Positions 39,270-49,254 are shown, numbered from the stretch's first letter. The stretch is DNA of 56,792 nt from an uncultured Flavobacteriales bacterium (GCA_943787435.1 CALSMK010000009.1:1-56792); one strand, 5' to 3'. Program-made: numbers and translations. Notes: generated by a model from the sequence alone, not told the origin.

Positions 39270-39666
39270 CCCAAAGGCTTTTTGTGGTTTGGATGATCAT
39301 TCGAATGGCGACAAACAGCATCACCAGACCAAAGGCGAGTCGGACTTTCAGGGGGTCCAAGGACAGGGCCACCTTGCTTCCAAAGTAGCCGCCAATGACG
39401 AAGGCGACGACCATGACCGAGGCGGCTCGGTAATCCAATTCGCCGGCGTTCCAATAGTTCATCACGGCCAATGCACCTATGGGGGGGAGCATCAATGCCA
39501 AGCTGGTTCCCTGGGCGGCCATTTGCGACATGCCCATGAAGTACATCAGGGCCGGTACGATAAGCAGTCCACCGCCAATGCCAATGAAGCCGCTCAGGCA
39601 GCCAGCTGCTGCTCCGATGAGCAAAAGGACAATCAAAGCTTGGGCATCCATGGAGCGGGGTTTCAT
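39262..39666 (-). CDS. Half-size TauE/SafE family membrane protein
   Basis: A 134-residue protein with four hydrophobic helices and the signature GFIGIGGGLLIVPALMYFMG, typical of the TauE/SafE (DUF81) transporter family. It is about half the usual 250 residues; small single-domain forms are known in Bacteroidota and may dimerise. The substrate (a sulfur or organic anion) is not determinable. The start ATG at 39666 overlaps the upstream stop by 1 base (TAATG), indicating coupling to the large barrel protein. Confidence 0.82.
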   Translation of the reverse strand: MKPRSMDAQALIVLLLIGAAAGCLSGFIGIGGGLLIVPALMYFMGMSQMAAQGTSLALMLPPIGALAVMNYWNAGELDYRAASVMVVAFVIGGYFGSKVALSLDPLKVRLAFGLVMLFVAIRMIIQTTKSLWDA

Positions 39667-42600
39667 TAAAAATCTGTAGAAAGGGACAGCTGAAATACCC
39701 GATCCAAGATCAGGCCGTCGTCTACCCCCCAGCCCCAGTCGGCGCGAACAAAGTAGCCCAGCAGTTGGGTGCGTAAACCGAAGCCAAAGTCCCAAATAAT
39801 GGGCTCCCTGTTGTTGTCCACGGTGATGGTCACCGGGTATTGCTCCAGGGTTGTGGAGTTGAACGAGTTTTCATCGCTGTACGGGTCCGACCCTGTCCAG
39901 GCCGATCCAATGTCAAAAAACCCAACCGCTTGGAAGTGTTTCATCAGCGGAGTCAGGGTTTTTTTGGGCATCAGGGTGGCGAACACCGGGATGCGCAGTT
40001 CGGCATTGGCCACGGCAAAACTGGTTCCATTTCGTGCATTGCGGACAAACCCGCGCATGGGTGTGGCTGCGGTTTGATAGGCAAATTCTCCCTCGGGCAG
40101 TGGCATGGCCCCATCGATGGTGGGGATGAGGGATTCGTGCACACCGCCCAAATAGTGGAGCAGCCCTCTCTCGCCAAAGGAGGAATTGCCCGCAGCGCGC
40201 AAGCAAAGTGTGACCCTGCGGAAGATGGGGAGGTAGCGCCTGGCATCGAACCCAGCCACCAGCAGCTGTCCACCATTTCCATCTGGGGGAGAGAGCATTT
40301 CAATCCAAGCTTTGGCTCGGGTTCCGCTTCTCAAGTTCAAGCTGCGTTCTCGGCTGTCGTCAAATACCCAGCTGATCGTTCCGCCAATCCCTTGGTTGTA
40401 GATGTCGCTTCTTGAAGCGTTGAAGGGGTCGGTAGAAAGCAGTGCGATGCGATCGAGACGGTAAGTCAGCTGCGCCCGGACACTCATGGTTTCGCTGAAA
40501 GGAATGGTCCTGCGATAGTGAACGGCATGGGTATGCGTTCGCGTCAAAGCCCCGATTTCTGAATTCAATCCTTCGTTGCCTTGTCGTTCAATGATCCACT
40601 GGCGGTCGACTTTTCGCTCCAAGTCTTGATGGCTCAACACGAACGTGGAATTTTCCAAGCTTCCGGCCAAGCGGACCCCACCCACCCATTTTCGGTTTTC
40701 ATGCAAATCAGAGGCGCCGATTTTGATCAGGCCACTGAGTCCAGGAAAGCTCGAGCTCGGTCCGGAGAAAGGCTGATAGAACGAGGTCGCAAACGTGTTG
40801 TCGACTTGACTCAACAGCTGATCTACCGCATAGTTGGTGCGATAAGGCAACGGAGAGGGGATGTTGGGCAAAGAGGCCGGGGCGCTTTCGGTCCTTTTGC
40901 TCACTTCAGAGGCGGTTGGAGCGGTGGACGAAAGTCTGGCCTTCTCCCGTTCGAATTCGAACACATATTGCGCGTAATCCACCTGTCCGGGGAGAAGCTC
41001 TGGCTGTCCATCTGGAAGGAACCCGCTGTCTTCGCTGTCCAATCCCACTTCTTGAATTCCAGCCCTCTGTATCCATCTCGCGTCGGGCAGCTCGGGGGCT
41101 TCGGCGACCCGCCAAACATCGCGTCCGTTGTCCACGGTCAGGGCGCCCCATTGGGAAGGGTTTTCCTGAAGTGAGAACGATTGAACGGGCCTGTCCAGGC
41201 GCAACCACGGCGCTGTGCGCGTGAAATACCGGTAATGAATGGCGGTGTCAACCCTCAAAATGGCGCTGTCTTGAATCGCCAGGTAGAGGGACTGGGAGTC
41301 GTTCGCCTCTCGAAAAGCAAACTTTCCCTGTTCCAAGGATTGGGGCTGAACTTCGTCCTCGTCTTGGGTGTCCGTGAGCCGCTCAAAGGTGTTGTCACCC
41401 ATGTGGTAAATCCACAAGTCGCGTTGCTGAGGAACCGGCCATGGGAGCGCGTTTTCAGTCGCCTCAGGCCGGTTGCTGCTGAAGACCAAGGATTGTCCAT
41501 CGGGCATCCAGTCCGGATGCAAATCGTCCCATTCATCTGACCAAAGCGAGACTTGAGATCCGGCCAGGGTGTTGTAGACATACAGGTCGCTTTGTCCAGC
41601 ATTGACGCCGCTGAACACGATTTTCCTTCCATCGGGTGACCAGTCCAAATGGATCACTTTTTCGATGCGAAACAACTCACGCTCCACAGACTCTTTGGTT
41701 CGGACATCTGTGGTGGTCAGAAAGGCCCGCCCCCGAGATTCGTGAACATGCGCGAGAATGGGTTCAGTGGGGTGCCAAGCCAGCACAGGATAGGTGAGGT
41801 CGACGATGCGCTCCAGTTTGTGGTCGTATTTGCCAATGCAGCGCTTGTGTTGGCCATCTGAGACCCAAACCCGGGCTTGGCCCCGTTCGTCCGTGGTCCA
41901 TGCGGTCCAATCGCCATCAAAGGACTGAGCAAACCTTCGGTGCTGGTATTTGCGTTTGGCGCGATGAGGGATGTCGCCCAAATGGCTGCGTTTTTTGGAT
42001 GCTGAGCGGACTTCCAATTCCTGTCCAAAAAAGTCGGGGCCTGAGGCGTCGGCTCCGGCAGATTGAATCAAGTAATGGGCCTGCGCTGCAGAAAGCACCC
42101 CTTCAAGGTCAAAGCCGATTCGGCGGAATGCAGCATCCAGCGTTCGGCCTGACTTGAATCCGCTGAGTACATCCATGGCCGATTGACGGCCAAAGGTTTC
42201 CATGAGAAAATGCCACAAGGCCTCGCCCGCGATCCGGGCATCTGATGGATCAAGCACCTGGATTTCTCGCATTTGACCGCGGGCCACCAGGTCGTCCAGA
42301 GCGGGGATGTCTTCAGGATTCATGGGCCCAGCGAGGGCATTGACCATGCCGTCCTCCATCCAAACTGGGAGGTCATAAAGCTGGACGTTTTTGACCACGT
42401 CCTTCCAATCGTCTCCGTACAGGTTCTGCCGAATCATCACCCGATAAAGTCCTTTTCGGAGTTGATCTCGAAAGGCGGAACGGTCTCCATCGAACCACGC
42501 AAACAGCTTTTTGCCCTTGATGACGGTGCTGCCGCCAACATTTCCCGCATCGGAGCCGTCGATGCCAATGTTGCTTTGTCTAAAATCTGCGTGTTTGTTG

Positions 42601-42890
42601 TAGACCAAAACGTCCACAGAACCTTCCAGCCTCATCTGCATGGTCGCCTCCGCTTCAGGGAGGTCGGTCATCAAACTGTAGAGGGCATGGTTGGCCAAAT
42701 TCCTGCCGCCCTGATAGAAGTGAACTTCGAAGGGGTCGCCACCCAAATATTGCCAGTCAAATGTGCGGTATTGTATTCTTTGCTGGCCAAAGACCATGTC
42801 CAGGCCATTGTGGAATTGACCCCATGCAGCGCTTGGCAGAAGCACAGCAAACAGCAGAACAAAAAATCCCGGGCACCGGCGGTTGGGCAT
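39666..42890 (-). CDS. TolB-like beta-propeller protein with outer-membrane barrel
   Basis: A 1074-residue secreted protein with a signal peptide ending near PSAAWG. Residues about 20-290 resemble a peptidase-MA-like region but lack an HExxH motif. PD40/WD40-like propeller repeats at about 330-560 are marked by LDWSPDGRKIVFSG, HPDWMPDGQSLVFSSNRP and related strings. The last 350 residues look like an Omp85-type barrel, with alternating aromatic strands, a GSAWTGSDPY and GFGLRTQLLGYFVRADWGWG pattern, and a terminal Phe. It is probably outer-membrane located. Function unknown; similar large proteins are common in Bacteroidota. Confidence 0.75.
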   Translation of the reverse strand: MPNRRCPGFFVLLFAVLLPSAAWGQFHNGLDMVFGQQRIQYRTFDWQYLGGDPFEVHFYQGGRNLANHALYSLMTDLPEAEATMQMRLEGSVDVLVYNKHADFRQSNIGIDGSDAGNVGGSTVIKGKKLFAWFDGDRSAFRDQLRKGLYRVMIRQNLYGDDWKDVVKNVQLYDLPVWMEDGMVNALAGPMNPEDIPALDDLVARGQMREIQVLDPSDARIAGEALWHFLMETFGRQSAMDVLSGFKSGRTLDAAFRRIGFDLEGVLSAAQAHYLIQSAGADASGPDFFGQELEVRSASKKRSHLGDIPHRAKRKYQHRRFAQSFDGDWTAWTTDERGQARVWVSDGQHKRCIGKYDHKLERIVDLTYPVLAWHPTEPILAHVHESRGRAFLTTTDVRTKESVERELFRIEKVIHLDWSPDGRKIVFSGVNAGQSDLYVYNTLAGSQVSLWSDEWDDLHPDWMPDGQSLVFSSNRPEATENALPWPVPQQRDLWIYHMGDNTFERLTDTQDEDEVQPQSLEQGKFAFREANDSQSLYLAIQDSAILRVDTAIHYRYFTRTAPWLRLDRPVQSFSLQENPSQWGALTVDNGRDVWRVAEAPELPDARWIQRAGIQEVGLDSEDSGFLPDGQPELLPGQVDYAQYVFEFEREKARLSSTAPTASEVSKRTESAPASLPNIPSPLPYRTNYAVDQLLSQVDNTFATSFYQPFSGPSSSFPGLSGLIKIGASDLHENRKWVGGVRLAGSLENSTFVLSHQDLERKVDRQWIIERQGNEGLNSEIGALTRTHTHAVHYRRTIPFSETMSVRAQLTYRLDRIALLSTDPFNASRSDIYNQGIGGTISWVFDDSRERSLNLRSGTRAKAWIEMLSPPDGNGGQLLVAGFDARRYLPIFRRVTLCLRAAGNSSFGERGLLHYLGGVHESLIPTIDGAMPLPEGEFAYQTAATPMRGFVRNARNGTSFAVANAELRIPVFATLMPKKTLTPLMKHFQAVGFFDIGSAWTGSDPYSDENSFNSTTLEQYPVTITVDNNREPIIWDFGFGLRTQLLGYFVRADWGWGVDDGLILDRVFQLSLSTDF

Positions 42891-42950
42891 CTAACAGGCA
42901 AAGTACAAACCATGAAGGGCGTTTGCCTCAGATGAGGGAACTTGGTCCCC

Positions 42951-43616
42951 ATGTTTGTCCAGACTTGCAACGCTTTTTCTGAAAACACCGTCGTTCTTCA
43001 CGATGGTGAAGGGGGAGCCATCGTATTCGATCCCGGAATGTCCAGCCCTGCCGAATGGGCAGAATTCGAGCATTCGCTCGAGGAAAGAGGGTGGACCCCC
43101 AAGGCTGTATTGATGACCCATGCCCACCTTGACCATGTGTTGGGGTGCGCCGGAATGGCCAGCCGTTATGGTTTGCACCCACAACTGTTTGCAGCAGACG
43201 AGCCGACCTATGGCATGGCGCCAAGGGCGGCAGAGATGTACGGAGTTCCCATGGATCCCTTGCCCCCCTTGCACCCCACCCGACTGGAAGATGGAAAATC
43301 AATTCAGCTGGGCAAGTTGGTGCTCGAGGTCAAGTGGACTCCGGGCCATGCTCCTGGACATGTGGTGTTCGTGGACGCCGCGAATCAAAGGGTGATTGGA
43401 GGCGATGTGCTTTTCCAAGGCAGTGTGGGACGAACGGATTTGCCCGGAGGCGATTCGGACATATTGGCCCAGAGCATAGAAAAGGTGTTGTATGCGTTGC
43501 CCGATTCATTCGAGGTGTGGCCAGGCCACGGGCCTTCCACCACCATAGGTCGAGAAAAACGATCCAATCCTTTCGTCAACGGGGAGGGGACAGGCATGAT
43601 GCAAGTCGGCCGATGA
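42951..43616 (+). CDS. MBL fold metallo-hydrolase (glyoxalase II-like)
   Basis: A 221-residue metallo-beta-lactamase-fold enzyme. Metal-binding motifs are THAHLDH (near residue 58), GHAPGH, GDVLFQGSVGRTDLPGG and PGHGP. The RTDLPGGD segment resembles hydroxyacylglutathione hydrolase-like YcbL/GloB proteins. It is likely cytoplasmic. The substrate is not clear. The ATG at 42951 is preferred to a TTG at 42942. It is divergent from the barrel-protein gene across 60 bases. Confidence 0.9.
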   Translation: MFVQTCNAFSENTVVLHDGEGGAIVFDPGMSSPAEWAEFEHSLEERGWTPKAVLMTHAHLDHVLGCAGMASRYGLHPQLFAADEPTYGMAPRAAEMYGVPMDPLPPLHPTRLEDGKSIQLGKLVLEVKWTPGHAPGHVVFVDAANQRVIGGDVLFQGSVGRTDLPGGDSDILAQSIEKVLYALPDSFEVWPGHGPSTTIGREKRSNPFVNGEGTGMMQVGR

Positions 43617-43635
43617 CTGTAGTTGTGAGACTGTG

Positions 43636-44679
43636 TTAGGCCTTTTTGAGGGTAAAGGAGAACGTCGATCCTTTCGTGGGTGTAGAGCGAACCGAAATGC
43701 TCTGGTCGTGGGCCTCAATGATGTGCTTCACGATGGAAAGGCCCAAGCCACTTCCGCCCGCGTTTCGCGATCGGCTTTTGTCCACGCGGTAAAACCTCTC
43801 AAAAATCCGAGGCAAATGTTCCTCTGACATTCCGATGCCATCGTCGGCCACTTCGATGAGCACCTGCTCTTCCATGTCGAAAAACCGAACCTGGGTCTTG
43901 CCTTCTTCTTTGCCGTAGCGAAGGCTGTTGGAGATCAAGTTGGTGACCACCTGTTCGATTTTTGGGGCATCGCCCAGCACTTCAACATTGCGCCGGCCGT
44001 CGTCGACGAATTCAACTTGGATTCCAAAGCGCTTGGCTTTTTGCTCCAGCTGGTCAATCACTTCAACGACCAAGTCAGACAGATTGAACGGGGCCAAATC
44101 CAGCTCAAGTGATCCCCCTTCGATTTTGGTGATCACGTCCAAGTCGTCAATCAAAGCGGCCATGCGGTCTGTGTTTTTGGCGGCTTTGGTCAGAAACTTC
44201 CGGTTGTTGTCGGGGTCTTCCAACGCGCCTTCCAAGAGGGTCAGGATATACCCTTGAATGTTGAAGACGGGGGTCTTGAGCTCATGCGCCAAGTTTCCAA
44301 TGAAGTCCTTGCGAAAGCTGTCTTGCTCTTTGAGCTGAGAAATCTCCTTGACCCTTTCGGTGGCCCAGTCCATCACGTCGTGCTGGACTTTCTCCATCAC
44401 ATCCTCATTCATTCGAACGTCTTTGGCCCGCTCCTTTGTGCTTTTGAAGCGGTGAATGTTCTTGTAGATGATGCGGACTTTTTGGTAAATGAACCGCTCG
44501 ATGGAGCTGTAAATGATGGCCGAGGCCAACACAAAAAGACCCAGTGAAAACAGAGCGTAGGCTTGCAGGGGCGGATGAATTCCGTACAGCCACATGACCA
44601 GGATGCACAGCCCCAAGCCAAACAAGGTGATCACAAAGGCCGAAGCAATGGCGACCCCTCTCGGTGTGCGAACGTTCAT
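43636..44679 (-). CDS. Sensor histidine kinase, PhoR-like
   Basis: A 347-residue inner-membrane kinase with two N-terminal helices (about 10-32 and 40-58) and almost no periplasmic loop. The HisKA domain has the phospho-acceptor His132 in NLAHELKTP. The ATP-binding domain shows the N box NLISNSLRYG, the G1 box VADDGIGM, the F box FERFYRVD and the G2 box GGSGLGLSIVKH. The lack of a sensing domain suggests membrane or partner input. It overlaps the response regulator gene by 4 bases. Confidence 0.94.
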   Translation of the reverse strand: MNVRTPRGVAIASAFVITLFGLGLCILVMWLYGIHPPLQAYALFSLGLFVLASAIIYSSIERFIYQKVRIIYKNIHRFKSTKERAKDVRMNEDVMEKVQHDVMDWATERVKEISQLKEQDSFRKDFIGNLAHELKTPVFNIQGYILTLLEGALEDPDNNRKFLTKAAKNTDRMAALIDDLDVITKIEGGSLELDLAPFNLSDLVVEVIDQLEQKAKRFGIQVEFVDDGRRNVEVLGDAPKIEQVVTNLISNSLRYGKEEGKTQVRFFDMEEQVLIEVADDGIGMSEEHLPRIFERFYRVDKSRSRNAGGSGLGLSIVKHIIEAHDQSISVRSTPTKGSTFSFTLKKA

Positions 44680-45356
44680 TCTTCGTTGAACTTGTATCCC
44701 ACCCCTTTGACCGTTTTGAAGTTGTGCTCGCCGAGCTTTTCGCGCAGCTTTCGAATGTGCACATCAATGGTGCGGTCACCCACCACCACATCGTTTCCCC
44801 AGACCTTCGACAGGATGGCGCTTCGGGTAAAGACCTTGCCAGGTTGAGACACCAACAAGGACAGCAATTCAAATTCTTTCTTGGGCAAATTCATGTCTTG
44901 CCCATCCTTGACCACCAAGTACCGTTCGCGGTCGATGGTGATGCTTTTCGACTCGAAGATGGGGGCAGAAGAAGATGTTTTGACCCCCCTGCGCAACAGC
45001 GCTTTGATTCGACTGAGCAATACCCTTGGCTTGATGGGCTTGGTGATGTAGTCATCTGCACCAGCCTCAAAACCTGCAATTTGACTGTAATCTTCTCCTC
45101 TGGCGGTCAAGAACGCGATGATGGTGCCGTCGAGTCGCTTGTTGTCTCGAATTTCAATGCAGGTCTCCATGCCGTCCATTTCCGGCATCATCACATCGAG
45201 CAAAATCAAATCAGGAGTCACTTCGATGGCCATCTGAATGGCTTCTCTCCCATTGCTGGCGGTGTACACAGAGAACCCTTCTTTTTCGAGGTTGTATTGA
45301 ACGAGCTCCAGAATGTCTGGTTCGTCATCGACAACGAGGATTTTTTGCTGAGCCAT
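44676..45356 (-). CDS. OmpR/PhoB-family response regulator
   Basis: A 226-residue DNA-binding regulator paired with the downstream kinase. The receiver domain has the acidic DD pair at 10-11, phospho-acceptor Asp54 in LLDVMMPEMDG, and the conserved Lys in ITKPIKPRVL. The C-terminal winged helix has LPKKEFELLSLLVSQPGKVFTR and VGDRTIDVHIRKLREKLG, ending VKGVGYKFNE. The gene starts after an 82-base gap from the acyltransferase end. Target genes are unknown. Confidence 0.95.
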   Translation of the reverse strand: MAQQKILVVDDEPDILELVQYNLEKEGFSVYTASNGREAIQMAIEVTPDLILLDVMMPEMDGMETCIEIRDNKRLDGTIIAFLTARGEDYSQIAGFEAGADDYITKPIKPRVLLSRIKALLRRGVKTSSSAPIFESKSITIDRERYLVVKDGQDMNLPKKEFELLSLLVSQPGKVFTRSAILSKVWGNDVVVGDRTIDVHIRKLREKLGEHNFKTVKGVGYKFNEE

Positions 45357-45438
45357 GACCCAATTGGTTTGCTGTGAAAATTAAGGAAATCCCCTCACCA
45401 AATGGAGCAGAAAAGACATTCACTGTCCACGAGACTCC

Positions 45439-46764
45439 TCAGGTTTTACTAGAGCTTTTGGGGTTGTCCACATTCTGGGCGCACCACTTTTCGATCCAAG
45501 GGTGCGCAAAAAAGCGCTGTACCTGGCGCTCTTGGATTCTGTCCATACGTTGATCTTCATAGGGCATGGCCAACTGCTGAGCCACCCTGAACGCGAGACA
45601 AATGACAGGGACCCACAACACGTTTCCCAGAGCATAGGCCGCAGTGGCTGCCAAAACCAGCCATGTGGTACAGATGCCGATCAGCGCCAATGGAATCCCA
45701 AAAGTGGTGCGATAAGCAGGGTCTCGAATGAGTGCAGCCATCCACGACTCCACGCAACGCGGCCACCACCCCGTGGTCAGCATAAAGACCACCCAAGCTG
45801 GCCATCGCCAAAGCACAGAGGGCTGGCGCGCGCTGGGGTCTTGATGGTGCATTCGGCCCAGAGCAGCGAAAGCCTCGGCCCTGCGGGGATGTGGCATCCC
45901 AGCTTCAATCAAGGTTTGGAATCCGGAAAGGGCGTGGTCGGACTCGGAGATGAGCTCCTGGCTGATGCGGTCCAAGGTTTCTTGGGAGGGCGCTTTCCCT
46001 TGGTGCCCTTCCAAAAATCGACAAATGGCCAAGTGCGGGTCGTAGAGCGGCCCTTCCATGAGATTCACAGAAATGGTGAGCAAGCCCACTCTCATTTGGT
46101 GGCTCAGCGCGATGCGGTTGGGGCCATTGTCTTCTGGGTTTGATCCAAAAGAAGACAAGTCCAAGGCAGTGCCCACGCGGATGCGCGCTAGACTTCTGTA
46201 GCCTTCATAACGCTCAAAATCGAGGGCCATTGGCTGGACGTGTAAGCACTGATCTTGAATTCCCTTGCGGCCCAGGGCACTCAGAATAAAGCGGGCTGAA
46301 CCGTGCTTGAATCGGCGAATTCTGCGCTCATCCAAATGCCCAGCTTCAGGAAAGATGCCCAAGCAAGCGCCGGACTCCAGCCGGGCATGTGCGGAGTTAA
46401 AGGTGTCCTGATTGCGCTCAACCATCTCCGTTGCGCGGTCTATGGGCCGGAAGATGGGCATCATGTTCAGCCTGAGCAGCAGCGCCCGAGCCAAGGGGTT
46501 GGCAAACACATCGGCTCGGGTGAAATAGTGCATTTGCATCGGCAGGGCAACACATCCAAAAATGGGGTCGGCCAGCGCGTTCTGATGACCCGAGAAAAGC
46601 AACCGAGCTTGCGGCTTTGTCAGGTCTTCGAGGTTCTCAATGCCTTGAATTTCGACCCGATGCCACATGTAAAAAATCCACTTGGCAAACGGCCGCATCA
46701 GGAGGTACGTCCAGTGCGAATTGGACGTGGGAATTGAAAAACGAGGGGGGACGCGACGTGCCAC
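45439..46764 (-). CDS. 1-acyl-sn-glycerol-3-phosphate acyltransferase-like (PlsC) protein
   Basis: A 441-residue protein with a PlsC acyltransferase domain in the N-terminal half: the histidine motif is SGHQNALADPIFG (HX5D spacing), followed by ARALLLRLNMMPIFRPID and the FPEAGHLDERRIRRF motif. The C-terminal half has two to three hydrophobic helices at about 330-410. It is likely a membrane-bound lipid acyltransferase. HX5D rather than HX4D is usual for this Bacteroidota subgroup. It starts 3 bases after the pheT stop on the same strand. Confidence 0.85.
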   Translation of the reverse strand: MARRVPPRFSIPTSNSHWTYLLMRPFAKWIFYMWHRVEIQGIENLEDLTKPQARLLFSGHQNALADPIFGCVALPMQMHYFTRADVFANPLARALLLRLNMMPIFRPIDRATEMVERNQDTFNSAHARLESGACLGIFPEAGHLDERRIRRFKHGSARFILSALGRKGIQDQCLHVQPMALDFERYEGYRSLARIRVGTALDLSSFGSNPEDNGPNRIALSHQMRVGLLTISVNLMEGPLYDPHLAICRFLEGHQGKAPSQETLDRISQELISESDHALSGFQTLIEAGMPHPRRAEAFAALGRMHHQDPSARQPSVLWRWPAWVVFMLTTGWWPRCVESWMAALIRDPAYRTTFGIPLALIGICTTWLVLAATAAYALGNVLWVPVICLAFRVAQQLAMPYEDQRMDRIQERQVQRFFAHPWIEKWCAQNVDNPKSSSKT

Positions 46765-46767
46765 CGA

Positions 46768-49221
46768 TCAGCGCATGGTGACTCCCAGGCGTTGCGAGAG
46801 TTGGTCTCGCACCCTCTGGATGGTTTTGTCGATGGCTTTGTCCTGCAGCGTTTTCTCCGCGTCCTGAAGTTGAATCGCAATGGCGTAAGATGTGGTGCCT
46901 GCAGATTGGTCCGTGTAGACATCGAAGAGGTTCACGCTTCGGAACAACTTCCCTGCGGTTTGACGCACCACGGCCTCAATCTCGGCGTAGGCCATTCCTT
47001 CGGGAACCAAAAGACTAAGGTCTCTTCGCACCCAAGGAAAGCGCGACAGGGGTTGAGAGGTCACCTTGGTCCGAGCTGTCCCTTTGAGCAAGCCATCCAC
47101 GGGTAAATCGGCGCAAAAGACAGGTGCGTCCACATCAAATTGACGGGTCAGTGTGGGGTGAATCTGACCCAACCTGGCCTTGAATCCCCCCTTGCCTTCC
47201 AAGAGAACCCCCTCTTTAAACAGCTCGCCTGATGGCAGGGCTGACCGCCTCACCCCATCCAGTCCACAGCGCGTCAGAATGGCATCCACGGCTCCTTTCA
47301 AAAAGGACATTCCATCGCCCTCTTGTCCCCTCCAACTCTCTGGGTGGGGACGTCCGGTCACCATTAGGTTCAGACGTTCGCGTTCTACATGCCCGCCATC
47401 GCCATCTTGGCGATAGACCTTGCCGAACTCAAAAAGGGACAGGTCTGGGTGCTGGTGGTTCCGGTTGCGACTGATGGTTTCAAGGCCCTGAAAAATCAGG
47501 GTTTGTCGCATGGCATCCAATTCTGAACTCAGCGGGTTCAGCAGCACCACAGTAGCATCCTTGTCCAGGGTTTCGTCCGAGATCAAACTGGCGTGGCCCG
47601 CGGGGACAAGCGAGTTGTGCATCGTCTCGTGGAAACCTCGGCCCACCAAAATGCCTGACCATTCTTTTCTCATCACCTCTGGATCCGGTTGCGGTCGGTC
47701 GGACAGGCTCACCTTCATTCTTCCGGGCAGAGGAATGTGGTCGTACCCATGGATCCTGAGGATTTCTTCCACCACGTCCGCTGGTCGCGTGACATCTCGG
47801 CGGTAAGCGGGAACCGTCAATTGCAATCCCTCCTGGTCTTCCTTTGATGCGGTGATGTCCAAGTCGCCGAGGATGCCACGGATCCTGTCACGGTCGAGTG
47901 GAACGCCAATGAGTTTGTCGACATACGCCCAGTCCAACCTCACTTCGGAACCGGAAGGCAGGTCTCCCTCAAAGGATTGCATACCACCGTCGAGCTGTGC
48001 GCCGGCATGCTCGATCAAAAGCGACACGGCCAGTTCCAGGCCCGGACGGGGCGTTTCTGGGTCGACGCCCCGCTCAAACCGGAAGGAGGCATCGGTGGAA
48101 AGGGTGTGTCTTTTTGCGCTCTTGCGAACGGTGACGGGCTCGAACCAAGCACTTTCGAGGAACACCCGTTTTGTGCTTTCTGTGACCCCAGAGCTGGCGC
48201 CGCCATAAATCCCCGCCAAGCACAGGGGCTTGGAGTCGTCGGCGATGACCAAGTCTGCGGAGGACAGCTTCAAGTCTTGGTGATCGAGGGTCTGGAACTG
48301 TTCTCCTTCCTTCGCTTTTCTCACCACCACAGTTTTCCCTCCGATTCGATCGGCGTCAAAGGCGTGAAGGGGCTGGCCCAAGTCGTGCAGAACGTAGTTG
48401 GTGATGTCCACCACATTGTTCTTGGGTTCAATGCCAATGGTTCGGAGGCGATGCTGCATCCATTCTGGTGAAGGGCCAACTTGAACGTTTTGCAAGGTGA
48501 CACCCAAGTAACAAGGGGCACCCTCTGGGTCGTCGACTTTCAAGGAAATCGGGCCGGAACCCAGTGCCAAATTCGAGCTCGGCCATGGCTCCAAAGGGGG
48601 CATGGCCTTTCCTTGACCGTCTCCGCCATTCCATTTCCAGGCAGCCCTCAGGTCTCGGGCGACACCCCGGTGACCCATGGCATCGGTGCGGTTGGGCGTC
48701 AAGCCAATTTCAATGCAGTGGTCAGACTCGAGGCCAAGGGCTGCGGCGGCTGGGCTGCCTGCTTGTTGCCCTTCATCGAGAACCAGAATGCCATCGTGGC
48801 TCTGCCCGATTCCGAGTTCGTCTTCAGCGCAAATCATCCCTTCAGACACTTCACCCCGAATTTTTCCTTTTTTGATTTTGAAGGGTTCGCCTTCCAAAGG
48901 GTGACAAATCGAGCCCACCCCTGCCACAATCACCTTTTGCCCTGCGGCCACATTGGGGGCACCACATACGATGTTCAAAGGGGCTTCGCCGCCAACATCC
49001 ACAGTGGTGACACGCAAGCGATCGGCATTTGGATGGGGCGCGCAAGTGAGGACTTCGCCCACCGTCATTCCCTTCAATCCGCCAGGAACGGCGGGCATTT
49101 CCTCCAGCCCCTCAACCTCCAGACCGCTGGCGGTGAGGATGTCGGAAACCTCTTGGGGGTTCACCTCAGTAGTCCCCGTTAAAGGGAGCCATCGGGTGAG
49201 CCATTCCATCGATACTTTCAT
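46768..49221 (-). CDS. pheT: Phenylalanine--tRNA ligase subunit beta
   Basis: Large subunit of the alpha2-beta2 synthetase that charges tRNA-Phe. The 817-residue protein has an N-terminal EMAP/OB tRNA-binding domain (about 40-150, VLTCAPHPNADRLRV and ICAEDELGIG), the B3/B4 editing domain with NNVVDITNYVLHDLGQPLHAFDAD, and the B5 domain. A C-terminal FDX-ACB anticodon-binding domain ends QRLGVTMR. An exact TAAATTTG box lies 26 bases upstream. The alpha subunit gene is not adjacent but 2.9 kb away on the other strand. Confidence 0.97.
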   Translation of the reverse strand: MKVSMEWLTRWLPLTGTTEVNPQEVSDILTASGLEVEGLEEMPAVPGGLKGMTVGEVLTCAPHPNADRLRVTTVDVGGEAPLNIVCGAPNVAAGQKVIVAGVGSICHPLEGEPFKIKKGKIRGEVSEGMICAEDELGIGQSHDGILVLDEGQQAGSPAAAALGLESDHCIEIGLTPNRTDAMGHRGVARDLRAAWKWNGGDGQGKAMPPLEPWPSSNLALGSGPISLKVDDPEGAPCYLGVTLQNVQVGPSPEWMQHRLRTIGIEPKNNVVDITNYVLHDLGQPLHAFDADRIGGKTVVVRKAKEGEQFQTLDHQDLKLSSADLVIADDSKPLCLAGIYGGASSGVTESTKRVFLESAWFEPVTVRKSAKRHTLSTDASFRFERGVDPETPRPGLELAVSLLIEHAGAQLDGGMQSFEGDLPSGSEVRLDWAYVDKLIGVPLDRDRIRGILGDLDITASKEDQEGLQLTVPAYRRDVTRPADVVEEILRIHGYDHIPLPGRMKVSLSDRPQPDPEVMRKEWSGILVGRGFHETMHNSLVPAGHASLISDETLDKDATVVLLNPLSSELDAMRQTLIFQGLETISRNRNHQHPDLSLFEFGKVYRQDGDGGHVERERLNLMVTGRPHPESWRGQEGDGMSFLKGAVDAILTRCGLDGVRRSALPSGELFKEGVLLEGKGGFKARLGQIHPTLTRQFDVDAPVFCADLPVDGLLKGTARTKVTSQPLSRFPWVRRDLSLLVPEGMAYAEIEAVVRQTAGKLFRSVNLFDVYTDQSAGTTSYAIAIQLQDAEKTLQDKAIDKTIQRVRDQLSQRLGVTMR

Positions 49222-49246
49222 GCTGATGCGGTTCGGCTGTGGGGTG

Positions 49247-49254
49247 CAAATTTA
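49247..49254 (-). promoter_or_regulatory. Candidate Bacteroidota -7 box for pheT
   Basis: On the minus strand the sequence TAAATTTG exactly fits the TAnnTTTG consensus and stands 26 bases before the pheT ATG, a sensible distance for a short leader. No convincing TTTG -33 element is seen at the usual spacing, so the call is tentative. Confidence 0.4.
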
